Part shown: positions 26,043-34,304 of the stretch, piece after piece | Position numbering within the stretch: position 1 is the first letter of the stretch | Layout: each line of letters opens with the position of its first letter | Assembly: GCF_014204515.1 (NCBI RefSeq) | Contig: NZ_JACHLI010000004.1 | Coordinates: 298,036 to 362,035 of the forward strand | Direction of reading: 5' to 3' | DNA length: 64,000 nt | Source: Pseudomonas nitroreducens | GTDB lineage: Bacteria > Pseudomonadota > Gammaproteobacteria > Pseudomonadales > Pseudomonadaceae | Position numbers and translations under genes: made by a program | The notes under the pieces: model-generated | Database searches by the model: none | Told to the model about the DNA's origin: nothing | Seen by the model: the letters and a program-made list of their open reading frames with translations, nothing else

Positions 26043-26372
26043 ATGGACGCACAGGCTACGTCTGCTGTCATTCCGCAATCCGAAATCGCCCTGCTGGCGA
26101 ATATCCTCGCCCTCGCCACCCGCAACATGTCCAACCTGAGCACGCTGATCACCCAGCTCTCGGTCGAACTCAGCCACAGCCCCGACCCGCATCTGCAGGG
26201 TGTCGGCCAGCGTGTGCTGGCGGATGTGGACGTGCTGGCGAAATCCCTGGATACCCAGTGGGAGCTGATCGGCGCCCTGGCGCGCTTCTGCCCCCTGCTG
26301 TCACGTACGCCGCTGGTGAAGCCGGCGCTGGTGACGGAAATCCATATCACCGAGTTGCCTGGGCGCGCGTAG
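26043..26372 (+). CDS. small helical protein of unknown function
   Basis: A 109-residue protein without signal peptide or cysteine-rich motif, mostly helical (EIALLANILALATRNMSNLS, VLADVDVLAKSLDTQWELIG). Moderate RBS (TGGAGCAAGC) before the ATG. Not recognised. It is flanked by the PEGA operon on the other strand and by REP elements. Confidence 0.55.
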   Translation: MDAQATSAVIPQSEIALLANILALATRNMSNLSTLITQLSVELSHSPDPHLQGVGQRVLADVDVLAKSLDTQWELIGALARFCPLLSRTPLVKPALVTEIHITELPGRA

Positions 26373-26381
26373 GTCTGGGTC

Positions 26382-26562
26382 CGGTTCGCGAGCCAGCTCG
26401 CTCCTACAGCTCAGCGCTGCGGTTTCCGCCAACGTAGGAGCGGACCTTGTCCGCGAAGTCGTTCGCGGCGTAATCCGTTCTTATCGGAGTACGCCGACCC
26501 ATTGCGCCCCGTATAGGGGCGCGCCATGCGCGCGATCGCGGGCACGGCTCGCTCCTGCAGGT
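26382..26562. repeat. REP cluster
   Basis: GGTTCGCGAGCCAGCTCGCTCCTAC-type half at 26382-26406, TAGGAGCGGACCTTGTCCGC at 26435-26454, and GGGCGCGCCATGCGCGCGAT at 26517-26536, three different REP subtypes side by side between convergent genes. Confidence 0.7.
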
Positions 26563-26569
26563 TGTTTCC

Positions 26570-27739
26570 TTATTCGCCGGCCTGCGCCAGCTCGAAGCTC
26601 ATCATCAGCGCCCAGGGCGCATCGCTGTCGCCCACGCGGATGGGTTGCAGCAGCTGCACCTGGCGGCCTTTGACCTGTTCCCAGGCCTTGCCCTGGGCAA
26701 TGGCCTGGCGCGCGTCCTGGGGCAGTTCGGCGGCCTTGTCGCCCAGGCGCGTGGCGTCCGGGTGGGTGACGTAGACGCTTGCGTTGGACAGCAGCGCGTA
26801 CTGGCCATTGCCCATGGGCGTCAGCTTGCCGAGGCTTTCCTGCAACTGGTGCAGGGTGTAGTCGGCGCCGAGGATGCCGAGGAAGCGGCCGTTGGCGCTC
26901 ATCGGCGACATGAACGAGGTCATCAGTACGGTGCTGCCGCCGACGCTGTACTCGTAGGGCTCCATGAACACGTCGCGACCCTTGTTGCGCGGGACCTGGT
27001 ACCAGTCGCCGCTGCCGTCGGCCTTGTCGTAGCCGACCAGGCATTCGCGCTGGGCCACGCCGCTGCCGCGGTGCCAGTAGGCCATCAGGCGGCCGCTGGC
27101 GTCGTGGCCGGGGGCGTTGATGAACTCGCTGTCACGACCGTCGAAGGCGTTGGGCTCGCAACCGCAGGCGAAGGCCAGCAGCTCGGGGTTGCGGGTCAGG
27201 TATTCGTGCATCACCGCGTCGATCTGCTCGCGCTGCGGGCCGAGGTTGCGGCTCTTCAGGCCGAGGATGAAGTGCTTCAGGCTGTAGAGCGCGGTGGCCA
27301 TCACGGCGAAGCGTGCTTCCAGGCGCTGGGTCTCGCTGGCCAGCACGACGCGGGCGGTGTCCAGCAGGCTGGAGTGCTCGGCCTGTTCGACGTCGGCCAG
27401 GGCCTTGGCGCTTTCGCTCCTGATCGAGGCGACGACGTTGCCGATGTCGGCGGTGGCGTTGGCCGACTGGGTGGCCAGGCGGCGCACCTCGTCGGCGACC
27501 ACCGCGAAGCCGCGCCCGCTTTCCCCGGCGCGGGCGGCTTCGATGGCGGCGTTGAGCGCTACCAGGTTGGTGTTGCGGGCGATCTGCTTGATGGTTTCGG
27601 AGACCTTGCTGATCTCGGTCCAGCGCACGTTGAGGTCGGCGATCAGCTGCTTGACCTGGTCGATGGTGGAGCGGGTGCTGGAGCTGTCTTCGGCCTTGGC
27701 GGGCCGTGGTTCGAGTGTGGTTGGCATGGATTCGGACAC
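26570..27739 (-). CDS. soluble chemoreceptor-like protein, signalling domain N-terminal, Cache-like domain C-terminal
   Basis: A 389-residue protein without a membrane helix. Residues about 25-120 contain the methyl-accepting signalling tip (VSETIKQIARNTNLVALNAA, IEAARAGESGRGFAVVADEV, then RRLATQSANATADI). A linker helix follows, then from about residue 165 a Cache-like sensor (VMHEYLTRNPELLAFACGCE, DWYQVPRNKGRDVFMEPYEY, ILGADYTLHQLQ). This is the reverse of the usual sensor-TM-HAMP-signal order. The frame stays open upstream of the GTG at 27739 (an ATG lies at 27727), and neither start has a good RBS, so the N-terminus is uncertain and a lost 5' part cannot be excluded. Confidence 0.75.
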   Translation of the reverse strand: MSESMPTTLEPRPAKAEDSSSTRSTIDQVKQLIADLNVRWTEISKVSETIKQIARNTNLVALNAAIEAARAGESGRGFAVVADEVRRLATQSANATADIGNVVASIRSESAKALADVEQAEHSSLLDTARVVLASETQRLEARFAVMATALYSLKHFILGLKSRNLGPQREQIDAVMHEYLTRNPELLAFACGCEPNAFDGRDSEFINAPGHDASGRLMAYWHRGSGVAQRECLVGYDKADGSGDWYQVPRNKGRDVFMEPYEYSVGGSTVLMTSFMSPMSANGRFLGILGADYTLHQLQESLGKLTPMGNGQYALLSNASVYVTHPDATRLGDKAAELPQDARQAIAQGKAWEQVKGRQVQLLQPIRVGDSDAPWALMMSFELAQAGE

Positions 27740-27826
27740 TACAGTGGCGGATGAGGGCAGATGAGGGTGAGGGCCTGGGTTCTTCTTGTGTCAGCCGAGT
27801 CCCGTGAGGCGCGGCTGTTGCTCCTT

Positions 27827-28121
27827 GTAGGATGGGTGGAGCGCAGCGATACCCATGCTGTCCGTGCAGGCAACGATGGGTATCGCTGCGCTCCACGCCA
27901 TCCTACGAAGAGCGCTTCCGGTCACGGCGTAGGGCGAATAACGCGCGGCGTTATCCGCCGTCATGGCTGCAATGGCGGATAACCCGTTCCGGGTTATGCG
28001 CCCTACGCATAACCTTGCCAGCTGGGGTAGGCGCATAGGGCGAACTCCCCGTAGGAGCGGATTCATCCGCGATGTCCTCCAGATGCGCCGGACCTATCGC
28101 GGACGGAGTCCGCTCCTACGA
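27827..28121. repeat. mixed palindromic repeat array
   Basis: Three families in a row: the GTAGGATGGGTGGAGCGCAG / inverse unit (27827-27905), the GTAGGGCGAATAACGCG / GTTATGCGCCCTAC unit (27930-28010), and the TAGGAGCGGATTCATCCGCG / GCGGACGGAGTCCGCTCCTA pair (28051-28121). Nothing coding in 27740-28162. Confidence 0.8.
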
Positions 28122-28162
28122 AAGCTGCACGACCGGCCGATGCGCAGCCGGTCGCAATCTGC

Positions 28163-28639
28163 TTACCAGCCCAGCTGCTTGTGCAGGCCCAGGGCGTCGT
28201 AGTAGTCGCCCTGGTAGACGATCTTGCCGCCCTTGACCTTCACGTAGCTCACGCCGTCGAACGAGATGGCCTTGTTGGTGGCCGGGGTCTGGGCGTCCCA
28301 GGCGCCGGTGTTGGTGCCGCTGAAGGTCCACTGGAAGGCGATGCCGTCCTTGTCGACGATCGGCTTGCCGTTCATCTTCCACGTAAGATCCGGCACGGCC
28401 CCCACGAACACCTTGATCACATTGTCGCGCGCGGCTTCGCGGCCCTTCTGCGGGGTGCCGACGGTGACGTCGAAGTACTCCGCATCCTTGGCCAGGTAGC
28501 CGGCGGCCTTCTCGGCATCGTGGGCGTTCCACGCGGCCATGTAGGCGTCGACGATCTGTTTGGGCGACTCTGCGGCCTGTACCAGGCCAGCAAAGGTGAA
28601 CAGCGACAGCAGGTAAAACGCTCTGACGAGGTGACGCAT
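28163..28639 (-). CDS. exported NTF2-like (SnoaL/ketosteroid isomerase fold) protein
   Basis: A 158-residue protein with signal peptide (YLLSLFTFAGLVQA, cut near residue 22) and an NTF2-like domain: VDAYMAAWNAHDAEKAAGYL, DAEYFDVTVGTPQKGREAARD, and the C-terminal strand VKVKGGKIVYQGDYYDALGL. Many such proteins bind small hydrophobic ligands without known catalysis. It lies 86 bp downstream of the spermidine dehydrogenase gene in the same direction, with a hairpin between, so it may be a separate or attenuated unit of the polyamine cluster. Confidence 0.8.
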   Translation of the reverse strand: MRHLVRAFYLLSLFTFAGLVQAAESPKQIVDAYMAAWNAHDAEKAAGYLAKDAEYFDVTVGTPQKGREAARDNVIKVFVGAVPDLTWKMNGKPIVDKDGIAFQWTFSGTNTGAWDAQTPATNKAISFDGVSYVKVKGGKIVYQGDYYDALGLHKQLGW

Positions 28640-28691
28640 GCTTGCCTCCGTTGCGGGCGTGCCCGCGGGTTGTCGGCCGGACGGCCGTTAC

Positions 28692-28720
28692 AGTTGGCGC
28701 CACGCGGTACGTGGCGCCGG
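28692..28720 (-). terminator. hairpin downstream of spdH
   Basis: Stem GGCGCCAC / GTGGCGCC with a 7-nt loop, just after the spdH stop on the minus strand. There is no strong T-tract, so it could be a partial terminator or mRNA 3' stabiliser. Confidence 0.5.
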
Positions 28721-28725
28721 GTTCA

Positions 28726-30588
28726 TCAGGACAGTTCGCCGACCGCGCGCCAGGCCTCGTCGATGGCCGCGTGGGCGTAGGCATCCCAGGCGGCGTCGGA
28801 GTTGGCGATGGTGACGTTGCCGACCCTGGTGCGTGCCAGGTTCATCAGCTTTTCGCTCTCTTGCTCATCATCGAAGAGGCTGTTGGAGAAGTACGAATAG
28901 CCGTGCGACCAACGGTTGATGGTGATCGCCTGGATATCCTTCTGGTGGTCGAAGCCGGCCGGGCCGAGCATGGCCTGCAGCTGGTCGCGGATCATGCCTT
29001 CCATGTACTCGAAGCTCATGCCGTAGAGCTTGCCGCGGCCGGCGCGGGCCTGGGTGCGTGCATCCATGCCGGCGTTGGGGCTGGTGGGCACGTAGACCAT
29101 GTGCAGGCCGATGGGCTGGTTCGGGTCGCGCGGGTGGCTGTAGCCGCCGATGTCCACCGGGTAGTCCAGCTTGACGCGGCTGTACGGCTGGCTCGGCGCA
29201 TAGATTTCGTGCACGCCCAGCTTCATGAAGCTCTGCCAGTTGCGGATCACCACCTTGGTGTACACCAGCGGGAACTTCACGTTCTGCGCCAGGGCGTGGC
29301 TCTGCTCGGCGGAGAGGTCGCGCAGGATGTAGGGGATGATCATGTTGTAGCAGGCCAGCACGCAGTGCCTGGCGCGTACGCGATGCAGGGCGCCGGCGCG
29401 GCTGTAGCCGACGTCCACGCCGCCGTCGCGGTTCTTCACGCTGACCGCGGTGCTGTTCAGGCGCAGGTTCACGGCGTTCTTCGGCTGGTCCAGCTTGGAA
29501 TAGTCGAAGGTGGCCAGGACGATGTCGTTCATGTCCTTGCCCGGCGCCACGCCCGGAATCAGGCCGCGCACCAGCAGGCGTGCCAGCGAGGCGTTGCCGT
29601 CGGGGAAGTGGTAGATGTACGGCTCTTCCATCTCCGCCTTGGCCTCCTCGCTGATGGGCGAGAGGTCCATCGCGGCGAAGCCGGGGAAGCCCACGGAGTA
29701 GGCCGAATCGGCGGGGACGGCGTCGATGCTCAGCGCCGAGAAGTCGTTGGTGCGGCTGAGGAAGTAGCGGGTGGCAGCTTCGCTCAGGCCGACGTCCTTG
29801 CGCAGGAAGTCCTGGTAGCTGGTCTTGGCCAGGTGCGCTTCCTTCTCTTCGCGGGTCTTGCCGGCGAGGTAGTCCTTCGGCGCTTCGTGCAGGTCGATCA
29901 GCGCCTGGCGGTCGGCCTCGGGCAGCGGGAAGTCGCCGATGAAGGCGCGCCAGCTGCGGGCGTTGAGTTTTTCCGGGGCGATGTCGTCGGCCACCATCGG
30001 GGTCGGGTCGCCGCTGACCATCTTCGCCTCGCCGAAGCCGGCCTTGTCGAAGAACACCCCGCGGGACAGGCCCAGGTTCGGGTAGAAGTCGCGGTCGAAG
30101 GCGGTCTCGAAACGGTCGACGTCGACGTTGAGCTGCTTGAGCAGCTGGTTCACCGTGTCGCTGTACAGGTGCTTGGGCGACTGGAAAGCCTCGCTGCCGC
30201 CGTAGCCGAGGATCATCCGGCCGCCGGCCTGGAATTCGTTGCGCTTGGCGTGGCCGCCGAAGTCGTCGTGGTTCTCGATGATCAGCACGCGCGCCTTGGG
30301 GTTTTTCTGCCGATAGAACCACGCCGCGGACAGGCCGCTGATGCCGCCGCCGACCACCACCAGGTCGTACTGCTCCTCGATCTTCAGGCCATCGGTGTCG
30401 AACACCTTCTTCTCCCAGCCCATCTGGTGCGCGACCTCGAACGCGCCGGGATGGCTGCCGCGCATGCCGGTGAGGGCAGGCGGGTAGTAACGGCCGGATG
30501 GAGCGGCCTGGAGAAGTTGCAGCGGGGTGAGGCCCGCGCCGATGGTGAGGGCGACGCCGTTGAGGAAGTCGCGGCGGGTGATGGTCAT
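28726..30588 (-). CDS. spdH: spermidine dehydrogenase (FAD-dependent, Tat-exported)
   Basis: A 620-residue flavoprotein. The start at 30586-30588 (RBS AAGGAC) gives the N-terminus MTITRRDFLNGVAL, a twin-arginine signal, so it is exported folded with FAD. The FAD-binding Rossmann motif is LVVVGGGISGLSAAW with the acidic end at VLIIENHDDFGGHAKRNEF. Length and signal match SpdH of P. aeruginosa, which cleaves spermidine to 1,3-diaminopropane and 4-aminobutanal in the periplasm. Its neighbour upstream is patD, which oxidises 4-aminobutanal to GABA, and beyond that a polyamine-type ABC importer. Related FAD amine oxidases are the alternative. Confidence 0.8.
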   Translation of the reverse strand: MTITRRDFLNGVALTIGAGLTPLQLLQAAPSGRYYPPALTGMRGSHPGAFEVAHQMGWEKKVFDTDGLKIEEQYDLVVVGGGISGLSAAWFYRQKNPKARVLIIENHDDFGGHAKRNEFQAGGRMILGYGGSEAFQSPKHLYSDTVNQLLKQLNVDVDRFETAFDRDFYPNLGLSRGVFFDKAGFGEAKMVSGDPTPMVADDIAPEKLNARSWRAFIGDFPLPEADRQALIDLHEAPKDYLAGKTREEKEAHLAKTSYQDFLRKDVGLSEAATRYFLSRTNDFSALSIDAVPADSAYSVGFPGFAAMDLSPISEEAKAEMEEPYIYHFPDGNASLARLLVRGLIPGVAPGKDMNDIVLATFDYSKLDQPKNAVNLRLNSTAVSVKNRDGGVDVGYSRAGALHRVRARHCVLACYNMIIPYILRDLSAEQSHALAQNVKFPLVYTKVVIRNWQSFMKLGVHEIYAPSQPYSRVKLDYPVDIGGYSHPRDPNQPIGLHMVYVPTSPNAGMDARTQARAGRGKLYGMSFEYMEGMIRDQLQAMLGPAGFDHQKDIQAITINRWSHGYSYFSNSLFDDEQESEKLMNLARTRVGNVTIANSDAAWDAYAHAAIDEAWRAVGELS

Positions 30589-30772
30589 GGGAAGTCCTTG
30601 CAAGGTGATGGCCCGGGGCAGGGCTGTCATGGTTTTGCCCTTCCACCCGGAAGGGATTGCGGCATGCGTGGCCGCGCGGCGGTCCCGGTCGAGCGGGGCG
30701 CCGATTTGGAGCTTTTGATCCTTACGGTGTATCGAGGAACCAACGACCGCGCGAGCTAGAGCAGGACGAGGC

Positions 30773-30833
30773 GGAAACGGGGACGGGCCCAGGAGTTTAC
30801 GAGTTGTAAATGACTGGGCCCGTCCCCGTTTCC
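30773..30833. repeat. perfect 20-bp stem-loop between spdH and patD
   Basis: GGAAACGGGGACGGGCCCAG at 30773-30792 is exactly complementary to 30814-30833. The 21-nt loop itself contains TTTAC...GTAAA. It lies 32 bp after the patD stop and 185 bp before the spdH start, without a T-tract. It differs from the REP families in the window. Confidence 0.85.
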
Positions 30834-30865
30834 AACGCTGTACTGCCGACGCGCAGCCGGTCGTT

Positions 30866-32290
30866 TTAGTGCTTGATCATGACGTGGCGGATTGCGGTGT
30901 AGTCCTCCAGGCCGTACATGGACATGTCCTTGCCGTAGCCCGACAGCTTCATGCCGCCGTGGGGCATCTCGGTGGTCAGCATGAAGTGCGTGTTGACCCA
31001 GGTGCAGCCGTACTGCAGGCGGGCGGACAGGCGATGGGCGCGGCCGATGTCGCTGGTCCACACCGAGGAGGCGAGGCCGTAGTCGGAGTCATTCGCCCAG
31101 GCCAGCGCCTGTGCTTCGTCATCGAACTCGGTGACCGAAACCACCGGGCCGAAGATTTCACGGCGAACCACTTCATCGTCCTGGCGGGCGCCGGCCAGCA
31201 CGGTCGGCTCGAAGAAGAAGCCCGGACGGTCGGCACGCTTGCCGCCGGTGACCACTTCGATATGCGGCACCTGCTTGGCGCGCTCGACGAAGCCGACGAC
31301 GCGCTCCAGATGCTGTTCGGTGATGACCGGGCCCAGCTCGGTGTTCGGGTCGTCCTGCTCGCCATACTGGATGCTGCCGACGGCTTCGCCGAGCTTCTGC
31401 ACGAACTTGGCGTAGATGCCTTTCTGCGCGTAGATGCGGCAGGCGGCGGTGCAATCCTGGCCTGCGTTGTAGAAGCCGAAGGTGCGGATGCCTTCCACGG
31501 CGGCGTCGATGTCGGCGTCGTCGAAGATCAGCACCGGGGCCTTGCCGCCCAGTTCCATGTGCATGCGCTTCACGGTGTCGGCGGTGCCGGCGATGATGCG
31601 GCTGCCGGTGGCGACCGAACCGGTCAGGGAAACCATGCGCACTTTCGGGTGGGTGGTCAGCGGCTCGCCGACGGTCGGGCCGCGGCCGAAGACCAGGTTG
31701 ACCACGCCGGCGGGGAAGATGCCGGCCATCAGTTCAGCCAGGCGCAGGGCGGTCAGCGGAGTCTGCTCGGACGGCTTGAGCACCACGGTGTTGCCGGCGG
31801 CCAGGGCCGGGCCGAGTTTCCAGGCGACCATCATCAGCGGGTAGTTCCACGGTGCGATGGAGGCGACCACGCCCACCGGGTCGCGGCGGATCATCGAGGT
31901 GTGGCCCGGCAGGTATTCGCCAGCGGCGGAGCCTTGCATCACGCGGCAGGCACCGGCGAAGAAGCGGAACACGTCGGCCACCGCCGGCAGCTCGTCGTTC
32001 AGCGCGGCGGAGTAGGGCTTGCCGCAGTTGTTGGACTCCAGGCGGGCCAGTTCCTCGGCGTTGGCGTCGATGGCGTCGGCCAGTTGCAGCAGGAGCATGG
32101 CGCGGTCTTTGGGCGCGGTCTGCGACCAGCTGTCGAAGGCGGCGTCGGCGGCCAGCACGGCGGCGTCGACCTGGGCCTTGCTGGCCTCGGCGATTTCCAC
32201 CAGGGCGGTGCCCAGGGACGGGTTCAGGACGGCGAGCTTCTCGCCTTCGCCAGCGACCAGTTGGCCGTTGATCAGCAGGTTGGTTTGCAT
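30866..32290 (-). CDS. patD: gamma-aminobutyraldehyde dehydrogenase
   Basis: A 474-residue NAD-dependent aldehyde dehydrogenase very similar from memory to E. coli PatD (YdcW) along its whole length: LLINGQLVAGEGE at the start, APWNYPLMMVAWKLGPALAA, the catalytic Glu in HMELGGKAP, the catalytic Cys in GQDCTAACRIYAQKG, and the C-terminal LEDYTAIRHVMIKH. It oxidises 4-aminobutanal to 4-aminobutanoate (GABA). It follows the ydcSTUV-type transporter genes exactly as in the E. coli ydcSTUVW operon, and precedes spdH, which makes its substrate. Confidence 0.93.
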   Translation of the reverse strand: MQTNLLINGQLVAGEGEKLAVLNPSLGTALVEIAEASKAQVDAAVLAADAAFDSWSQTAPKDRAMLLLQLADAIDANAEELARLESNNCGKPYSAALNDELPAVADVFRFFAGACRVMQGSAAGEYLPGHTSMIRRDPVGVVASIAPWNYPLMMVAWKLGPALAAGNTVVLKPSEQTPLTALRLAELMAGIFPAGVVNLVFGRGPTVGEPLTTHPKVRMVSLTGSVATGSRIIAGTADTVKRMHMELGGKAPVLIFDDADIDAAVEGIRTFGFYNAGQDCTAACRIYAQKGIYAKFVQKLGEAVGSIQYGEQDDPNTELGPVITEQHLERVVGFVERAKQVPHIEVVTGGKRADRPGFFFEPTVLAGARQDDEVVRREIFGPVVSVTEFDDEAQALAWANDSDYGLASSVWTSDIGRAHRLSARLQYGCTWVNTHFMLTTEMPHGGMKLSGYGKDMSMYGLEDYTAIRHVMIKH

Positions 32291-32409
32291 GGTTGAGTCC
32301 TCTTGTTCAGAAGCGTGGTGCCAATTCGGTTGGGGTGTTCCTTTTTAGGGGCCTGCCGGTTTGCGAGCCGGCGGGCCTGAGGGGTTCTGTGGGCTCCGGT
32401 GCCATGCGG

Positions 32410-32538
32410 CCCTCACCCTAACCCTGGCTGCGCGCCCCGCTCCGGAGGGAGAGGGGACCGTTCGGTGCAGGATGAAACCGTGGTGTCAGCCGGCACGGAT
32501 AACTCCCTCTCCCCTGGGGAGAGGGCGGGGGTGAGGGG
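32410..32538. repeat. long CCCTCTCCC-type intergenic repeat (copy 1)
   Basis: An imperfect long inverted repeat whose ends are CCCTCACCC and GGGGGTGAGGGG, with inner arms GGAGAGGGGACC and CTCCCTCTCCCC and a conserved core (GTTCGGTGCAGGATG, GTCAGCCGGCAC). The same element occurs at 41962, 44256 and 54751, and a shorter form at 35430. It separates patD from ydcV. Confidence 0.85.
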
Positions 32539-32556
32539 TTTGGCATGGCACCCAAA

Positions 32557-33363
32557 TTACTTGCCGCTCCCCGCCACGCCCTCACCACCCTTGGTCAGGT
32601 AGTAGGCGCCGAGGATCGGCAGCATGGTCACGATCATCACCAGCATCGCCACCACGTTGGTCACCGGCACGTCGCGCGGGCGGCCCAGCTGGTTGAGCAG
32701 CCAGATCGGCAGGGTGCGTTCATGGCCGGCGGTGAAGGTGGTGACGATGATCTCGTCGAAGGACAGCGCGAACGCCAGCATGCCGCCGGCCAGCAGCGCG
32801 GAGCTGAGGTTGGGCAGGATCACGTAGCGGAAGGTCTGCCAGCCGTCGGCGCCCAGATCCATCGAGGCTTCGATGAGGCTGTGGGAGGTGCGGCGGAAGC
32901 GCGCGATGACGTTGTTGTAGACGATCACCACGCAGAAGGTCGCGTGGCCGATGACGATGGTCATCATTCCCGGCTCGATGCCGAGGGTCTTGAACGCCGA
33001 CAGCAGCGCGATACCGGTGATGATGCCGGGCAGGGCGATCGGCAGGATCAGCATCAGCGAAATGCCTTCCTTGCCGAAGAAGTCACGGCGGTACAGCGCG
33101 GCCGCGGCCAGGGTACCCAGCACCATGGCGATCAGCGTGGCGAGGCTGGCGATCTTCACCGACAGCTCGATGGCTTCGAGTACGTCCTGGCGGGCGAAGG
33201 CGACGCTGAACCAGTGCAGCGTGAAGCCCTTGGGCGGGAAGCTGAACGCGGCGTCTTCGGTGTTGAAGGCGTACAGGAAGATGATCAGGATCGGGAAGTG
33301 CAGGAACACCAGCCCGCCCCAGGCGGCCGCTTTCAGCCCCCAGGATGCTTTCTCAGAGTGCAT
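32557..33363 (-). CDS. ydcV: ABC permease, YdcV-type
   Basis: A 268-residue inner-membrane permease with six hydrophobic segments (AAAWGGLVFLHFPILIIFLYAF, LATLIAMVLGTLAAAALY, ISLMLILPIALPGIITGIALL and others) and the coupling-helix region EASMDLGADGWQTFRYVILPNL that contacts the ATPase. Its start overlaps the ydcU stop by 11 bp. It pairs with the 33353 permease and the 34305 ATPase to import a polyamine-like cation. Order and sequence follow ydcSTUV. Confidence 0.88.
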   Translation of the reverse strand: MHSEKASWGLKAAAWGGLVFLHFPILIIFLYAFNTEDAAFSFPPKGFTLHWFSVAFARQDVLEAIELSVKIASLATLIAMVLGTLAAAALYRRDFFGKEGISLMLILPIALPGIITGIALLSAFKTLGIEPGMMTIVIGHATFCVVIVYNNVIARFRRTSHSLIEASMDLGADGWQTFRYVILPNLSSALLAGGMLAFALSFDEIIVTTFTAGHERTLPIWLLNQLGRPRDVPVTNVVAMLVMIVTMLPILGAYYLTKGGEGVAGSGK

Positions 33364-34303
33364 CGAAGGCCCCCAGACGTTTGACGATGGACAGGTACAC
33401 GGCGATCAGCACGATGGGCACCAGGGTGAAGGCGGCGGCCATCGGCATGTTGCCGATCGCGCCCTGCTGGGCGTAGACCATGCTGCCGATGAAGTAGCCC
33501 GGCGGGCCCACCAGCTGCGGCACGATGAAGTCGCCCAGGGTCAGGCTGAAGGTGAAGATCGAGCCGGCGGCGATGCCGGGGATCGACAGCGGCAGGATTA
33601 CCTGCAGGAAGGTCTGCCGCGGGTGCGCGCCGAGGTCCGCCGAGGCTTGCAGCAAGGACGGCGGCAGGCGCTCCAGGGAGGCCTGGATCGGCAGGATCAT
33701 GAACGGCAGCCAGATGTACACGAACACCAGGAAGCGCCCGAAGCTGGAGGTGGACAGGGTGTTGCCACCGACGCCCGGAATGCCCAGCAGCAGGTTCAGC
33801 AGCGGCTCCAGGCCCAGGTGCTGGACGAACCACATCGCTACGCCGCCCTTGGCCAGCAGCAGGGTCCAGGCGTAGGCCTTGACGATGTAGCTGGCCCACA
33901 TCGGCATCATCACGGCGATGTAGAAGAACGCCTTGGTCTTGCCGGTGGTGTAGCGCGCCATGTAGTAGGCGATGGGGAAGGCCACCGCGCCGCTGGCAAT
34001 GGAAACCGCGACCGCCATCAGCACGGTGCGCTGGATGATGTCGAAGTTGGAGCCGCTGAACAGCGAGCCGAAGTTGGCCCAGGTCAGGTCCGGCGTCACC
34101 GTCATGGTGAAGTCGTCGAAGGTGTAGAAACCCTGCCACAGCAGCGTCAGCAGCGAGCCCAGGTAGATCGCGCCGAACCACAGCAGCGGCGGGATCAGCA
34201 GCAGCGAGAGGTACAGCGTCGGCTTGCGGTAGAGCAGGCTGGACAGGCGCCGCAGAAGGCCATTGCTGGCCTGCGGCACCGGTGCGTTCATCGTCAGTTC
34301 CAT
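33353..34303 (-). CDS. ydcU: ABC permease, YdcU-type
   Basis: A 316-residue permease with a cytoplasmic N-terminus of about 30 residues, then six helices (LSLLLIPPLLWFGAIYLGSL, AVSIASGAVAFPIAYYMARY, FFYIAVMMPMWASYIVKAYA and others). The EAA-like loop is LLQASADLGAHPRQTFLQVI. The gene begins 1 bp after the ATPase gene stop, so it is coupled to it. Second membrane half of the YdcSTUV importer. Confidence 0.88.
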   Translation of the reverse strand: MELTMNAPVPQASNGLLRRLSSLLYRKPTLYLSLLLIPPLLWFGAIYLGSLLTLLWQGFYTFDDFTMTVTPDLTWANFGSLFSGSNFDIIQRTVLMAVAVSIASGAVAFPIAYYMARYTTGKTKAFFYIAVMMPMWASYIVKAYAWTLLLAKGGVAMWFVQHLGLEPLLNLLLGIPGVGGNTLSTSSFGRFLVFVYIWLPFMILPIQASLERLPPSLLQASADLGAHPRQTFLQVILPLSIPGIAAGSIFTFSLTLGDFIVPQLVGPPGYFIGSMVYAQQGAIGNMPMAAAFTLVPIVLIAVYLSIVKRLGAFDAL

Positions 34304-34304
34304 G

